Positions 1-11,900 of a stretch of DNA of 64,000 bases are shown piece after piece. Below the pieces are notes generated by a model. It did no database searches, was not told the DNA's origin, and saw only the letters and a list, made by a program, of their open reading frames with translations. Every line of letters starts with the position of its first letter. The stretch's first letter is position 1. The stretch comes from Hyaloscypha bicolor E. Its lineage: Eukaryota > Ascomycota > Leotiomycetes > Helotiales > Hyaloscyphaceae. The stretch is taken from assembly GCF_002865645.1 (NCBI RefSeq), contig NW_020194620.1, positions 69,353-133,352 of the forward strand. The letters are read 5' to 3'. The position numbers were made by a program, and so were the translations under genes.

Positions 1-1
1 A

Positions 2-262
2 GCCAGTAATGCTGATCAGTTCCTGCAATCTGTGGCGATAAGTTACGGCACGCGGTGGAGAGACTATGGCATCGGGTTTGCGTATATTGCGTTCAACATC
101 TTCATGGCTGTCTTCCTGTACTACATAATTAGAGTGCGGAAGGGCTCTGGTAAGTCTATAGCGGAAAAGTTGAGCCCAATTTTGGGACTTTTCAAGAAGG
201 ATCCAAAGAAAGAAAATAAGGGGAGTGAGAAGAAGAAAGCGCCGCAAGATAAGGCGCAGTAG
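2..262 (+). CDS. PDR-type ABC transporter, C-terminal end (partial)
   Basis: The window opens inside this gene; frame 2 is open from the first base to the TAG at 260-262. The 86 visible residues show a [19 protein letters not shown] segment, one hydrophobic helix ([19 protein letters not shown]) and a Lys-rich cytoplasmic tail ending [10 protein letters not shown]. This is the usual end of the fungal pleiotropic drug resistance (ABC-G, CDR-like) pumps, where the last loop and helix close the second membrane domain. Such pumps export xenobiotics and metabolites through the plasma membrane using ATP. No nucleotide-binding domain is visible because it lies outside the window, so the family call rests on the tail alone. 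Confidence 0.8.
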   Translation, partial: ASNADQFLQSVAISYGTRWRDYGIGFAYIAFNIFMAVFLYYIIRVRKGSGKSIAEKLSPILGLFKKDPKKENKGSEKKKAPQDKAQ

Positions 263-834
263 ATTTCTGCCTGATTTGAAGGGTGTTCTTTTGGATTAGG
301 AAAAGGTGGGCTTGCATTTGTGTATAAGGTTAAGCGAGGAGTTATATCTTGAATTGTTTATGGAATTGCGATCTATTCCATATAGAATAATAATAACTTA
401 AAGGACTTTAACTTACCCTTTGCAACTAATGCCACTATTTCCGAGCAATGAGTCTTGCGTTTTTAACAACTATTTTCCGGGCTTAAGACGTAGCGTAGGA
501 GGGTGAATAGCCCGCATTTTTACGTAGAGGTGAATCTCCCCCGTGAATATGTAACTCAAATATTATTCAGACAGCCCAGTGCTTCGACTGAATAAAAGGA
601 GAACATTACGAATGCCAAAATAATGCAAATGAATAATATGGAACACCACAAACGGAGCTTAAAGATACAACGGGGATAGTTTGAAGTATAAATTGCATCG
701 GTTGGGGTTGCCCTGTTTCCCCATTCCACCCTCCCCACGCATAGAAGTCAACCCGGATCAAACAGCCACAAAATCAAGTTCGAGAATTGTTCAGGAAACA
801 ATACCTGCAACGGGGAACTATCTCAATCAACGCA
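263..834. other. Intergenic, no gene recognised
   Basis: Downstream region of the ABC transporter. Only short, compositionally poor reading frames occur, and I see no splice-linked coding potential, RNA gene or repeat. Confidence 0.5.
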
Positions 835-1044
835 ATGTGTCAAATACAATCCACACTCTATAGGGCATGCCGCCATCGTTATCGACGCAGGAATGGAGTA
901 TTGCGTTGTGCGAGGGCAAGACGTACGGGGCATAAATGCCGACCTCTTGAACCTGTGGACGTATTTCTGGAAGGCCTATGTCCGATGTGTCAAATGCGTC
1001 GGCAGAACGACAATATCTACGACGATGGATATGTAGGTTTCTAA
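835..1044 (+). CDS. Small Cys-rich hypothetical protein
   Basis: A 69-aa frame starting MCQIQSTLYRACRHRYRR and ending at the TAA at 1042-1044. It shows the spacing of a small fungal family of unknown function: MC near the start, a C-x-H motif (ACRHRY), a middle Cys, a G-x-x-C (GHKC), and a final G-L-C-P-M-C. The Cys/His pairs suggest a small zinc-binding fold. The usual Gly of the CGH motif is replaced by Arg, and the N-terminus is Arg-rich, so this copy may be diverged or decaying. I chose the ATG at 835 because the MC start is characteristic; an upstream ATG at 787 is in frame. Function unknown. Confidence 0.4.
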   Translation: MCQIQSTLYRACRHRYRRRNGVLRCARARRTGHKCRPLEPVDVFLEGLCPMCQMRRQNDNIYDDGYVGF

Positions 1045-3241
1045 GATACTGACTAGGAAGGAAGGAGAAGAGAAGTGGAGAGCGGGCTGGGTTAAGGTGT
1101 GAGAATTACGGAATATCGGTCGTTGAGCTAGGGGGTAGAGAATGATGAAATAAAGAACGTTGAGCTATCAACTACTTTGTTTTGACTGACATAGTGCCGC
1201 TCAGATCCTGCCCTGTCACACAATCACGTGCAATACTATCTGGGAACAATTAGAAATAGAGCCTCTGTTCTACGCCTCACCCATCGAGAGCTATAAATAC
1301 TCTCAGTTCTCTCTTGATTCATAGCCACTTCAACACTCCCAGTTACAACTTCTACGATCGCCCGAAGCCTTCTACCAGTACATCTTCTCAATATTGTGCC
1401 CGCACACTTCCCACAATGGCTCTTTTTCGTAGCCCTGTCAATCAACTGTAGTATACTCGTACAATACTCTTCCATAGTTATAAGAATATGTTCGTACTGA
1501 AACGCTCTTGCGCCGGTGTTGCCCAGGCCGGACACAACCAAACAACACCGAAAACATTAGGAACAGGATGTGCTTGCACGTCCCTGATACAAGTTAAATT
1601 TTGCCCTATTCGGCAACCGATCAATCAGGCCTAAAATTCCTCATCATACTTGTTGTCATCCCTCTATATTATGGACTCCGCAACTCTCACAATCCTTCAT
1701 TGTGCTTTCAAATCGCCCCATCCAAGGATGACAGCACCACACTCGGAGACTGACTTCGGTGAGTTGTGCGACCTGCTTGCAACGACATTCCGCGAATTTT
1801 TTGCAAAAACTTCAGCAGGTGCTTGATATTTGGAGTCGAAGCTTCAGGCCGCCCAAGGTACGATAAAAATGCACTAAATCTTCTCTTCAATTCAGAAGGC
1901 TCTGGAAAAGATTGATAACCCATGGCTTCCAAATGGAAGGATGGATCAGGCCGTGCAAGCTTATATTAATGGAGGATATAAAGAACGCTACATTGAACAC
2001 ATCTTTTACGAATAGGGAGGGAAAAGTGGACTGCTTGTGCAGCAATTGGGCACCAAAAATCAGAATGCTGTTTTTGCGCAGAATACATGCGCTTCCTTTG
2101 GCATTGAGGGGCTGGCAGGGTAATGTAGACGTGGAGAGATCACTCTCGTTATTTAAGCTTGGATTAATAGCGTCGACAAATTGAGAAGTAACTTTTTTAT
2201 TCCGTCTGCACTATCTCCATGACTGACTTTCCTAGCTGAATTCAATCCAGTGGAAGCGCCCCCTCAACTTGATAGATTCGCTGAGGGTAAGGGGAAGCCC
2301 GAGAAGAGTTGGTCAGGGCAACCAACCTCCTCCTAGTAATAGGGTACGACTTGGTAAACTGTGACAGGTCTTGGTGCTCCGCTAATGGCTAACTAACTAT
2401 CCTGCAAAGAATCCATCTATTCCTCTTATACAAAGCGCAACTCAGCCAAGCAGTACGACCCCGACGAACACAAGAGAAACAGTGATCCACCTTCCCGCAA
2501 CAGCAGAGCCGGGCCCCCGCCCTGCAACTATAGTACTTCTTCACAGCCTTCCTCACTCCGTCCAAGCTTTCCAAACTATCATTCAATTTCTCTTGCTTTG
2601 CATGCGACGCTTATATACTCCGCAGCTTGAGGAAGTCCAAAAGCAGAATGTCGACCATTTCGCACTCAGCCTTGTCAACTCATCACCACTCCGGTCTCCG
2701 ACCTCAGTGAACCTTCTGCGGTTCCGACGCCTTGATTCTGGAAAACTCGGCTCAAGAGTGTGCGAGACGTTGGGGGGCGATATTACAACTTGCATCGCCG
2801 GGGAGGATCTACCAGAACGAGTTACCTGCAACAAGTTGACCACGCCCAAGGCTGCGGCTCCAAACACAGGGAAGGACGCACCGTATTTCCAGTTTCTGTA
2901 AGTAATTATACCCGCTGTACCGGATATTCTATCTGACAATGCTGTAGATTCCTGAGCTCCCTACGAAATGAAAGAGGTTCTGACTGGCAGTCAGTCTTCG
3001 AGCCTCGGAAGCTAATGGTCAGTATAGGATGCACAACAGATCAAGTAAACATTACTTCAAGCACTCTCCTTGCAATTTGCATTAAGCTTGGCGTACATTT
3101 GGATTTTTTAGACGCCGTGTTGAGGCCCAGCATCTGGTCCAAGCAGTCCGGTGGATGTTTCCACACATATAACGATGAAGGCGAAGTCGAGGCTATCAGT
3201 GAGTCGTTTTATCGTCGATGTTTCCTCACTAACCATTCTAG
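1045..3241. other. Mostly non-coding; possible gene remnants
   Basis: No complete gene is visible. The stretch 1896-2015 (plus) follows a plausible acceptor (TTCAATTCAG) and encodes a coding-like exon, KALEKIDNPWLPNGRMDQ and onward to a TAG at 2013, which I cannot assign. Frames at 2482-2901 (plus) and 2583-2939 (minus) overlap each other and resemble no family I know. From 3015 a frame with HTYNDEGEVEAI leads to a GTGAGT...CTAACCATTCTAG intron (3199-3241) and then into the polyketide synthase fragment. Confidence 0.4.
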
Positions 3242-3996
3242 ATGGTTTCTACCATTACTTCAACGAATGGCACCGCATCTACGCAAACCCATCGCAGAGC
3301 AACTACGCAGCGGGCTGTGTCTTCCAAGACACCCTCGCACGCTCCCGCTCCGTCCAGGGCCTCCACGGATCCGTGTCTCTCGACATCGGCTACATGGGGT
3401 CCGTCGGCTACGTGGCCCAGCGCAGCGCAGACAGCCAGGTGATCCGGGCCAACGCCCCCAAGCTGGTGCCCATCGAGACGGACGAGTTCCTCGAGATCCT
3501 CGACCACTACTGCGACCCGGCCCTGCCGCCCCTCGACGAGACGCACAGCCAGCTGCTCATCGGCGCCCGCACCGCCGGGGACTACACGGCGCGCGGCGAG
3601 GAGCCCGTGCCGGCGACGCTGCGGCCGCTCTTCGCGGGCTTCAACAACAACAACTCGCGGCACCACCAGGACACCACCAGACGCGCCGCCCGCGCCGATG
3701 TCGCGGAGGAGGCCGATCCCTCGCTGCTGTTCCAGCAGGCGGGCAGCGCGGAGGAGCGTCGCGCCGTCGTGACGGTAGCCCTGAGAGCCAAGGTGGCGCG
3801 GGCGCTGGGTGTCACCGTGGAGGACATGGATGCGGAGAAGACGTTGGCAGACTACGGCACCGACTCGCTCATGGCTGTCGAGCTACGGAGCTGGATGCGT
3901 AAGGACTTTGGGGCCAACGTTATGGTATTTGATATGATGGGTGGGAAGTCGATTAAGGCTGTGGGTGAATTGGTTGTTGCGAAGGCGGGGGCTTGA
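3242..3996 (+). pseudogene. Highly reducing polyketide synthase, 3' remnant (KR end + ACP)
   Basis: The last about 235 residues of a fungal HR-PKS. Homology starts abruptly near 3286 with NPSQSNYAAGCVFQDTLA, the C-terminal active-site part of a ketoreductase (Tyr and Asn of the YxxxN motif). It continues through VSLDIGYMGSVGYVAQ and an APKLVPIETDEFLEIL linker. It ends with an acyl carrier domain, DYGTDSLMAVELRSW, whose Ser (about codon at 3868) is the phosphopantetheine site. KS, AT, DH, MT, ER and the KR core are absent upstream; instead there is unrelated AT-richer sequence. The coding DNA is clearly GC-richer than its surroundings from 3286. I infer a truncated gene left after deletion or rearrangement. 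It stops at TGA 3994-3996. Confidence 0.8.
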
Positions 3997-4322
3997 GGCG
4001 GCTCCCTTCTATGCTTCCCCCGCCAGCTTGCCTTCGCCTCTTCGGCTTATATTTTTTCATCTAGCGTACACAACTCTCAATTCTGACCACTAACGGAAGA
4101 ATGACGAACTTGCAAGTTAGCTTAGATGTCGGTTTTATTGGAGAGGGGCATACCTAATAACTAGAACTTACGGTGATTCTTGTAAACAATAACCTAACAG
4201 CCAGACCACAAACAATTTTATAACGCCGTCATGATTGAATTAACGCCATGGTACTTAGAACCCTCCCACTGTACTTTAAATAACTCTTCATTTTTGAAAA
4301 CACATATAAAGCAGTGTGAAAG
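3997..4322. other. Intergenic, no gene recognised
   Basis: Convergent spacer between the polyketide synthase remnant and the minus-strand surface-protein pseudogene; nothing supportable. Confidence 0.5.
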
Positions 4323-5334
4323 TTATCTGTGGGTTGGGAGTGGAGATTGTTGGATCAAGGCTGGCGCTGATATCGACTCAATTGAACGGCAGCCTCTTGG
4401 CAAGGTTGGCATTTCTAACCGTCGCACTTGCTCCGCAGGCACTTCCGCCATTGGGAATCCCGACGCCGCTGTGTTCGTATGGATTGGAATAGTATTCTTC
4501 TGGGTGAGGCCTTGACTCGCAGACGGATTCTCAGCCAGTCGGCGTCTACGGCCCAAAGCACAACACGAATGCATCGGCGAGAAAAAGAGCCACGGCTGCA
4601 GATCCAACGCCAATGCCCACCACTACGCCAGGGCTGATCACGTGGTCGCCGCCGCTGCCAGCTCCAACGGTGGCTGATATCGAGGCAATTGTTGTCGTTG
4701 AGGTTGGGGTAGGTGTTGGGGCCTTGTTGCTAAAAGGTCAATGACTGAATAGGGCAAGAGTATAGAGAAGTATGTAACTTACAGGTATTAAAGATTGAAA
4801 GTCAGTAGATTGGTATCTTATCTGGACGCTAAGGGCATTCGCAGCACCTTCAAGTGCGGTGGTTGGCCCTGTAGACACATGTGCTGTTCCCGAGGCAAAG
4901 ACAGCGGTCGGAAAAACATCTCCAGAGCCGAAGGCTGATTGGCAACCAAAAGTATATTGCCAAGGATACGCCCCCAAGTTCGGCAGGCTATTGTATGCAT
5001 AGGGCCTGTGCCACCGTCAGCTCAGTTTGCAGGACACGGCTTCTACAGAACGAACGTCGGACAACACGTCACTACCGTTTCGGAAAGCGTCCCTATCAAG
5101 TCTAAGCTGTGGCATGCAGTCGTGTACCCTACAGGACAGATTCCTGGGGAGTAATAGTTGATGCTGGAGAACTGGAAGGTCTCAGGCATGCAACCTGATG
5201 TCGACAGGGGCCGGGGGCCCGCGAAGTAAAAGCCACGGTCGGCGGCGACACTACTATATGCGGTACATAGTAGAGAAGGATACGAGACAACTGGTAGAGG
5301 GAGTGAACGTCGAAGTCAGCGAACCGATGGACAT
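4323..5334 (-). pseudogene. Cell-surface single-pass membrane protein, multiply frameshifted
   Basis: Read on the minus strand, successive frames show the ordered parts of a common fungal surface-protein family. The start is MSIGSLTSTFTPSTSCL (ATG at 5334). After a break come YFAGPRPLSTSGCMPETF, then SINYYSPGICPVGYTTAC and a TCCP motif. After a further break come FGCQSAFGSG and the conserved NALSVQIRYQSTDF. An intron (GTAAGT...TTTTAG) follows, then a Pro/Thr stalk (APTPTPTSTTTIAS), the membrane helix PGVVVGIGVGSAAVALFLAD, an RRRR stop-transfer and a cytoplasmic tail with AEVPAEQVRRLEMPTLP. Stops (two near 5265, one after CCPTFVL) and shifts between frames, including one inside the helix, show it is broken. 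The normal product would be a Cys-rich ectodomain anchored by one helix, function unknown. Confidence 0.75.
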
Positions 5335-5704
5335 GTTAGCGCTTCTGCTACACAACAAGGTGGTTACGGATAGGCTTCGGCAGTCGTTGCGTTATGGAGC
5401 GAGCAGACGCAATCTAGTAATCGCGAAGGGATGGGGCATGCTGAAAACTGCAACTGGACTGGAAATCGCGACAGAGTTTTCCTGAGGCGGGTACCCCCGC
5501 ACTTAGCACAAAAAAGTTGCACTCTTCTGCCGCCAAGCCACTAGGATAAGCCGTCCCGTTACCTCAGCGCACCCCGCGATCGGAGTCTCTCCTGGAATTT
5601 CACCATCCCGTCTACGACAACAAACTTTGACGGTACCAAACACGGAACTCATACTAACATTCTCTTTGCAACAAAATTGAGCTTCTTGCATTACTTATTT
5701 CAAG
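5335..5704. other. Divergent intergenic region
   Basis: Lies between the minus-strand surface-protein pseudogene and the plus-strand cystathionine gamma-synthase-like gene, so it holds the promoter of the latter. No specific operator recognised. Confidence 0.4.
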
Positions 5705-7600
5705 ATGTCAATCATAGAGCTTGGAGACTCAATTCCAGCCCTCACACCCCATGTAAGTTATGTGTTTATTTCGACGCTTTTGCGAGTTCTGAGTGCAAGG
5801 TTGTGAGTCACAAAACTAACACTTTCCGTAGGCTGTGAGTATGTCTCTGCCAACATGGGCTGATAACGTGGATTACGAGGAGGGTAACAAGCGGGTTATG
5901 GACAAAATGCCAACTGGTTATCCACGGTATTGTCTAGGAATTCCAGACTTGGATAAGTCTTAAACTGATCCCATGACAGATTCTTCATTCACAAACTTAT
6001 TGTGGCGTTCGCGGATGACATTATTGCCAAATATGGAACCCCAGATCGGAAGGCTCTGTTGTTTCCATCCAGCAAGGCCGCCCAAAGATGTCACAACTTC
6101 ATAAAGGCAAAAGCAGAGCCCAGCTTTACAGGAGACATCAAGATAATTGATCTGTTTCTCGATAAGAGTAAAGAGACTTCAGAGATCATTGCGAAGGTCT
6201 CGCCCTCGATATCAGCTATAATCTTCCACAAAGATCTATTCCCAATAGCGAAGCAATACTGGCAACACTCTGGTGATGGTATCTCAAGCAGACGTGCTGA
6301 ATTTTGTCATTCACTCTTCTCGGATGGCAAGCTGGTAGATTCCATGCCCCTGCAGCCAATACTAAATCAGAAAAGAGGCCCAAAGAGATACCAAAAAGGA
6401 GTCGAAAACTCTCAGCCCCCTCTTACGATTGGTGCAGCAGAGAGCCGGGAAAGCATGCAGTTCCTGGAGGAGCATTTTGGTCGAAATTTGGATATATCGT
6501 TTGTCGATAACGCCAAGTTAGCAATCTGTCGGCGCATAGCTGGCTCTTTCGTGGGCGAAGTGGATCTTGCAGTCGAACCAAGCCCCAAGATGACCTCAAA
6601 CTCGCGTGGAGTGACAGGACTTTCTGACGACGACGTTTATCTCTATCCCTGCGGAATGAATTCCATTTTCAACACTCACCGGATGATGCTAGAGTCCAGA
6701 GGCCGACTGAAGAGTATATCGTTTGGTTTCCCTTACGTTGATACTCTTAAAATTCTGCAAAAATTTGGCCCCGGATGTCTTTTCTACGGAAATGGCTCAT
6801 CGGAAGATCTGGATGACTTGGAAGCCCGCCTGCAGGCTGGCGAACAATATCTAGCCCTCTTCTGCGAATTCCCCGGAAATCCTATGTTAAAATGCCCCGA
6901 TCTAAAGCGAATTAGAAAGTTGGCTGACACCTATGACTTCGGCGTGGTTGTTGACGAGACGATTGGAAATTTCATCAACGTTCATGTCCTTCCACATGCA
7001 GACGTGGTTGTAAGCAGTCTCACTAAGATTTTCTCGGGAGACTGCAATGTTATGGGCGGCTGCGCTATTTTGAACCCCGAAGGAAGGTACTATCAGCACT
7101 TGAAGAGTGCTTTCGAAGCGGATTACGAGGACAACTATTGGGCCGAGGATATTATGTTCATGGAGCGCAATAGCCGTGATTTCGTGACTCGGATTGAGAG
7201 AATCAACGACAATGCCGAAGCCATCTGCAATATTCTTCAAGCACATCCTCTTGTCAAGGAAGTATACTACCCCAAGTATAGTCCTACTAGGCAATTTTAT
7301 GATGATTGTCGAACACCAACTGGCGGGTATGGTGGCTTGTTATCTTTTACTTTCCACAAGAAGGACCATGCGGTTGCATTTTTCGATCGTATCGAGACTG
7401 CTAAAGGACCTAGTCTCGGCACAAACTTCACCTTGACTTCACCCTATGTTGTCTTAGCACACTATTTTGAGTTGGATTGGGCTGCAGGGTTCGGCGTGCC
7501 AGCGGATCTGCTTCGCATTAGCGTTGGTCTCGAGGATGCGGAAGATTTGAAGTCACGGTTTGCAATTGCACTGAAAGCTGCCGAAGCAGTTGGTTCTTGA
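5705..7600 (+). CDS. Cystathionine gamma-synthase-like PLP enzyme
   Basis: Three exons (5705-5752, 5832-5926, 5980-7600) give about 587 aa. The start MSIIELGDSIPALTPHAVSM and the junction GYPR-FFIHK after splicing match fungal cystathionine gamma-synthases. The Cys/Met-metabolism PLP domain fills the rest: YPCGMNSIFNTHRMML, FCEFPGNPMLKCPDL, the Asp of VVDETIGNF, and SSLTKIFSGD with the Schiff-base Lys at about residue 397. The expected reaction is gamma-replacement joining an activated homoserine to cysteine in the cytosol. Relatives in biosynthetic clusters make unusual amino acids by the same chemistry, and the polyketide remnant nearby makes that possible here. The gene looks intact, with no stops or shifts. 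I cannot separate housekeeping from specialised function by sequence alone. Confidence 0.9.
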
Positions 7601-7865
7601 CCTGGCTTTTAGCAGATATTATGCTATATGTGGAAGTAGCCGTGGGCTAGGTAGAGCGGCTTTTGAGATACCTAAGATCGCACTAGCATGCGAACAACAT
7701 TATAAAACGAATACGTAGAATATTTCGTGTAAAGATGGGCTGCAAAGCCTCCTGACTCCTCTGCTTTATGACCTGACAATCCTAACCATTGCTTTGTCCT
7801 CCTCACAATTGTCTCTTTCTCGACTCAGAGTTCAACCTCAATCGTAAACAGTGTGAGAAATAAAT

Positions 7866-8280
7866 AGATTAGATTAGATTTATGGCTATTAATCTAATCT
7901 ATTCACGAAATTTTCTCATTAATCATATTCTATTCACGAATTAATTAAGCTAATCATGAATATTCATAAATAACTTGATTAATATACACGTGACCGCAGC
8001 ATGTGACAGGCTAGCCTAATTAGGTAAGGATCAGGCTCTAGTACTACCTGCTTCTAGACAGAAAAGCTCGCTAAGGCAGTACTAGAGCAAGAACCTTACT
8101 TAATTAGGCTAGACTATCACGTGGTATAGTCACGTGTATATCAATCAAGGTATTCATAAATAATCATAATTAATTATTCTAATCTAATTAAATTATATAA
8201 GTATTATATTAATCAAATTCTATTTACGCTATTTATAAATATTCATGAATTAATTAATTAATCAGATTATTTTTTCGTAT
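7866..8280. repeat. Fold-back (long inverted repeat) element, RIP-affected
   Basis: Two arms of roughly 150-190 bp face each other around 8055-8065. The left arm holds ATACACGTGACC, GGCTAGCCTAATTAGGTAAGG and CTCTAGTACT. The right arm holds the reverse complements AGTACTAGAG, CCTTACTTAATTAGGCTAG and TCACGTGTAT in mirrored order, and the outer parts share ATTCATAAATA and ATTCATGAAT. Differences between arms are mostly C-to-T or G-to-A type. No coding capacity. Probably a MITE or fold-back transposon remnant; ends are approximate. Confidence 0.65.
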
Positions 8281-8618
8281 ATTAATTATAAAACCTTTAT
8301 AATAATTATATAAATAAAGTAGTATTTAGTATATAAATAAGCTTTAAATATAAGGGTAGAACTAATTAAGATTGAGATATTTAAAGTATAAGACATATAG
8401 TATAATAAAGGATTTATATCCTCTATAATTAAACTAATCTAATATTTAAATCACGTATATAATAACTAATTAACTTTCCTAGATTTTAATAAATATAACT
8501 AGACTTAGTAATATATTACTACTTGAATTAATTATAATTAAATATTATAATTAAGTAATTAAGCTTTTTTTAAATAATAAAAATAATATAAATATAAATT
8601 AAGTTATATAATAATAAT
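8281..8618. other. AT-rich spacer
   Basis: Extremely AT-rich DNA between the fold-back element and the retroelement; nothing coding. Confidence 0.5.
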
Positions 8619-8909
8619 ATAAGGTATTTATTAGTAGGTAATAAGATAATAGAATGAATTAGTAAGTTATGAAACCATAATATTAAATTTAGTATAGAAC
8701 TAATCTCTATCCCTCCTATAAGGTCCAGGGAAACCCCCTCTAAATAGGAGGCCCTAATAATATATATATAATTAGTAATTTATAAGTCTAATACTTATAA
8801 TATAAATAGTAATTAGTTATAATATTAAAGGGCCTTTAATCTCCCTAATTAATACCCGTAATATCCGAGGTTCATTATATATTCTTAAGTTATATATAAC
8901 CCTATATAT
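8619..8909 (-). repeat. LTR of copy A (3' side in element orientation)
   Basis: About 291 bp, aligned along its whole length with 16331-16620 (shared GGTCCAGGGAAACCCCCTCT and AATAGGAGGCCCTAAT). It is heavily C-to-T/G-to-A mutated; its outer TG...CA ends now read TA. Confidence 0.8.
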
Positions 8910-11900
8910 ATTATAACTATACCTCTCTTCTAGGATCTTATTCCCAAGATCTATTAATTTATCCTAGTAAAATATTTAATTAATTATATATTTAATTAAG
9001 ATAAACTTCTAGTATCTTGGGAAATAGATTTACTAATATAATCTAGGTAATAGATATAAAAATCGTCTAATTAGATCAGGACTAAGTAAGTAAGAAAAAA
9101 GAATAATTATATTCCAGATATAGAGACTAGCTAGTAATTGCGATTTTATTTGGAATCTGAGTATCCTAATTAGCTTAATCCAAAATACTAAGGCACTACC
9201 CTATAAAATTAATACTATCTATTAGATCTCGTATTAGAATAATCTAAATAGCTATATAGAAAGAATTTAATAAATATTTATATAAGAAACCTATATAAAT
9301 ATTTCTAAGGTCCTAGAGATTATTTATAAGCTTCTGGAAGCATATATTAATTAGTTATACTAATTTCCGATTAGGACTAGCTCGAAAACTAGTAGTTAAT
9401 CCAGGTAGTTCTCTACCTTTATAAAAGAACCTCTTTATATTACTATATACTTTTTTCCTTTCTAATAATTATATATATAATAACTTTTTCTATTATTACC
9501 TTCTAGCCTCTTCTTCTATTCTTTTCCAAGTCTTCTTTAATTATTTTTAATTAATTCTATAATATCTTCTTCTAGCTTCGTTATTTGTCTATATAATAAT
9601 AAGTATAAAGATAACCTTATAGTCTCCTTTCCTATTACTAGTAAATACTTAAAATATTTCAAATATTTGCTTATTAATTCCTTTATCTTATATACTATAG
9701 TACCTAGTAAGAAAAATTATAACTATTATAATAAGGGTTCTAAGTCTTATATATTAGTAAGTTCTTTAGCTTTAATATCTATTAAAGCTAATATAATTTC
9801 AGATTCCTTATTATTTATTAGAGGCTTATTAGTTCTAGGAAAATACTATTATAATCTTTAAAAAATTTCTTGAAGTATATCCTAAATAGTATTATACTAA
9901 TAAAAATAATACTATTAATTAGGTCTTTAAAAACTAGAAGAACTCTAATAAGCTTCGGAATTCTTCTTCCCGTCTTAATAAGGCAAATAATAATACTATT
10001 TGGGTTAGTATCCCAAAAGTAAGTTTTTTCTAATATATTTAGGTATTTACTAATTCCTTAAAGAAATACTATAATATCTACTTTTAAAGCATTAATCTTA
10101 TTACTAAGCTCACTACCAAGATTACTAAGTAATTTATTACTAATACTTTAAGTACTAATAATATAATACTTATAGCTATTCGGGACCTAACTTTAGAAGT
10201 TCGGGCCTTTTATAAGATATATATAGCTATTATAAATTCCTTACTTACTTCTCTTAATATCCTTAATACTAATATTATTATAGTATAACTATATCTTATT
10301 AAGAGATAAGCAAATTCCGGAAAATATTAGCTAATTCTTTATTAAGTCCTAAATAGGGCCGGTATTTAGTATTCTTATTTTGGGAATTAGGAATTTATAG
10401 AAATTAGAGTTTATTTATTTAAGATACCTATAGCTAATTTATCTATAATAAATCTTTCTTAATTCTAAACCTTTTTCTAATAATTTAAATATAATTCTTA
10501 TAAACCTTAATAAAATCCTAGAAAACCTTTATAAATAAAAAAACCTAAAGAAAGAATATTTCTATTACTATTCCGGGCCTTTTCTTAGCTATCTAGATCC
10601 TCTTTTTCTTTTAAATAGCCTTTTTCTTAGTAGTCCAGAATTCTTTTTAATCTTAAAAGGTTATTAAAAAATAGTTTCGGATTCTAAACTATAGTTTCGG
10701 TTATATAATTTTAGAAGTTCCTTAAAATTTTTAAGATTAGGAAAAGCAAGTAACTAGATATTATAATTTTTAGGCTAGGCTTTTTATTTAATTAAATACT
10801 ATTACTTCTTACTTCTATTATCTTATTAGTAATTAATAATAGCTTCTACTTCCTATTCTTATTCTTTATTATTATTTACTAATTCCGGAAGTTCTCCGGA
10901 GAAATATAGATATAATTCCTAATTCTTTTTTACTATATATTCTTTAAGGAAGAAAATATAGAAAGTTAAATATAAATAATTATATATATTTAGTAGTTTT
11001 AACTTATATACCAAATTACTAATATATTTAAGAATTCTAAATAGATTTATAAATTTTGGCTTAAGCTTTCCTGCCTTAAGTTTAATATTTCTTATTAATA
11101 GTATTATTTAGGCTTCTTTAAAATAGTATTTAGCTAACTAGTACCTATTATAATAGGTTTCCTAGTTATTTTATATATAATACTATAAATCCTTAAGCTT
11201 TTTTTATTCTGCTTTAAGGATTTCTAGCCTCTTATATATAGCTAGTACTTCTCCTATAATTCTATCTTCAGGATTTCATAAAAGTTAAGAATAATATCCG
11301 TAATATATATAGAAAGATATATCCTATAAAACCTGATATTTTGAGTTATTATATATAAATTCCGTAAAAAATAACTTCTTAAACTAGTTATTTTTTTAAA
11401 TATTATAATAATATCTCAGGTAATATTTCAGGGCCTGATTCTGCCTTTTTATCTAATTATCTATCTAAAAATAGTAAGCTATACTCAAATACTATTTATA
11501 TATTAAATAGAAGCAAAAAGTAGACTAGAACTAGCTTATAAATACTATTTCTCGGTCAGAAATAATTCTATTAAAAAAGCCAAAAATCGAGAAAATATAT
11601 TTCTATATAATCTTAGTAAACTCTAGAAAGTTAATAGTTTTATAATATATAATATATCTTACTATTTTAGAATACCGGTTAATAACTATAAGAATTATAT
11701 TAAAATCGGGATCTTTTACCGGATTCTTATATAGTAGTAGACCTATAATAAAATCCATAGAGATCTTATTCCAGGGTCTTTTAGGCTATAGTAAACTACT
11801 AAGTAAATTATATAGCAGATACCTTTTTGCTTTAATTCTCTAGTAAATATTATATTCTTAATAATAATTATAAATATCTTCTTTTATATTCTCCTAATAC

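Noticed and set aside
3015..3902. Long plus-strand frame (295 aa) over the polyketide synthase fragment
   Set aside because: It is Arg/Pro-rich in its second half and out of frame with the clear KR-ACP reading; only its first part may be used, up to the intron at 3199.
5198..5485. 95-aa plus-strand frame
   Set aside because: It overlaps the minus-strand surface-protein pseudogene, whose motifs are clear; the plus frame resembles nothing.
9667..9861. Short frame inside gypsy copy A
   Set aside because: Lies in RIP-mutated AT-rich DNA on the strand opposite to the element; low-complexity Ile/Tyr/Asn composition.
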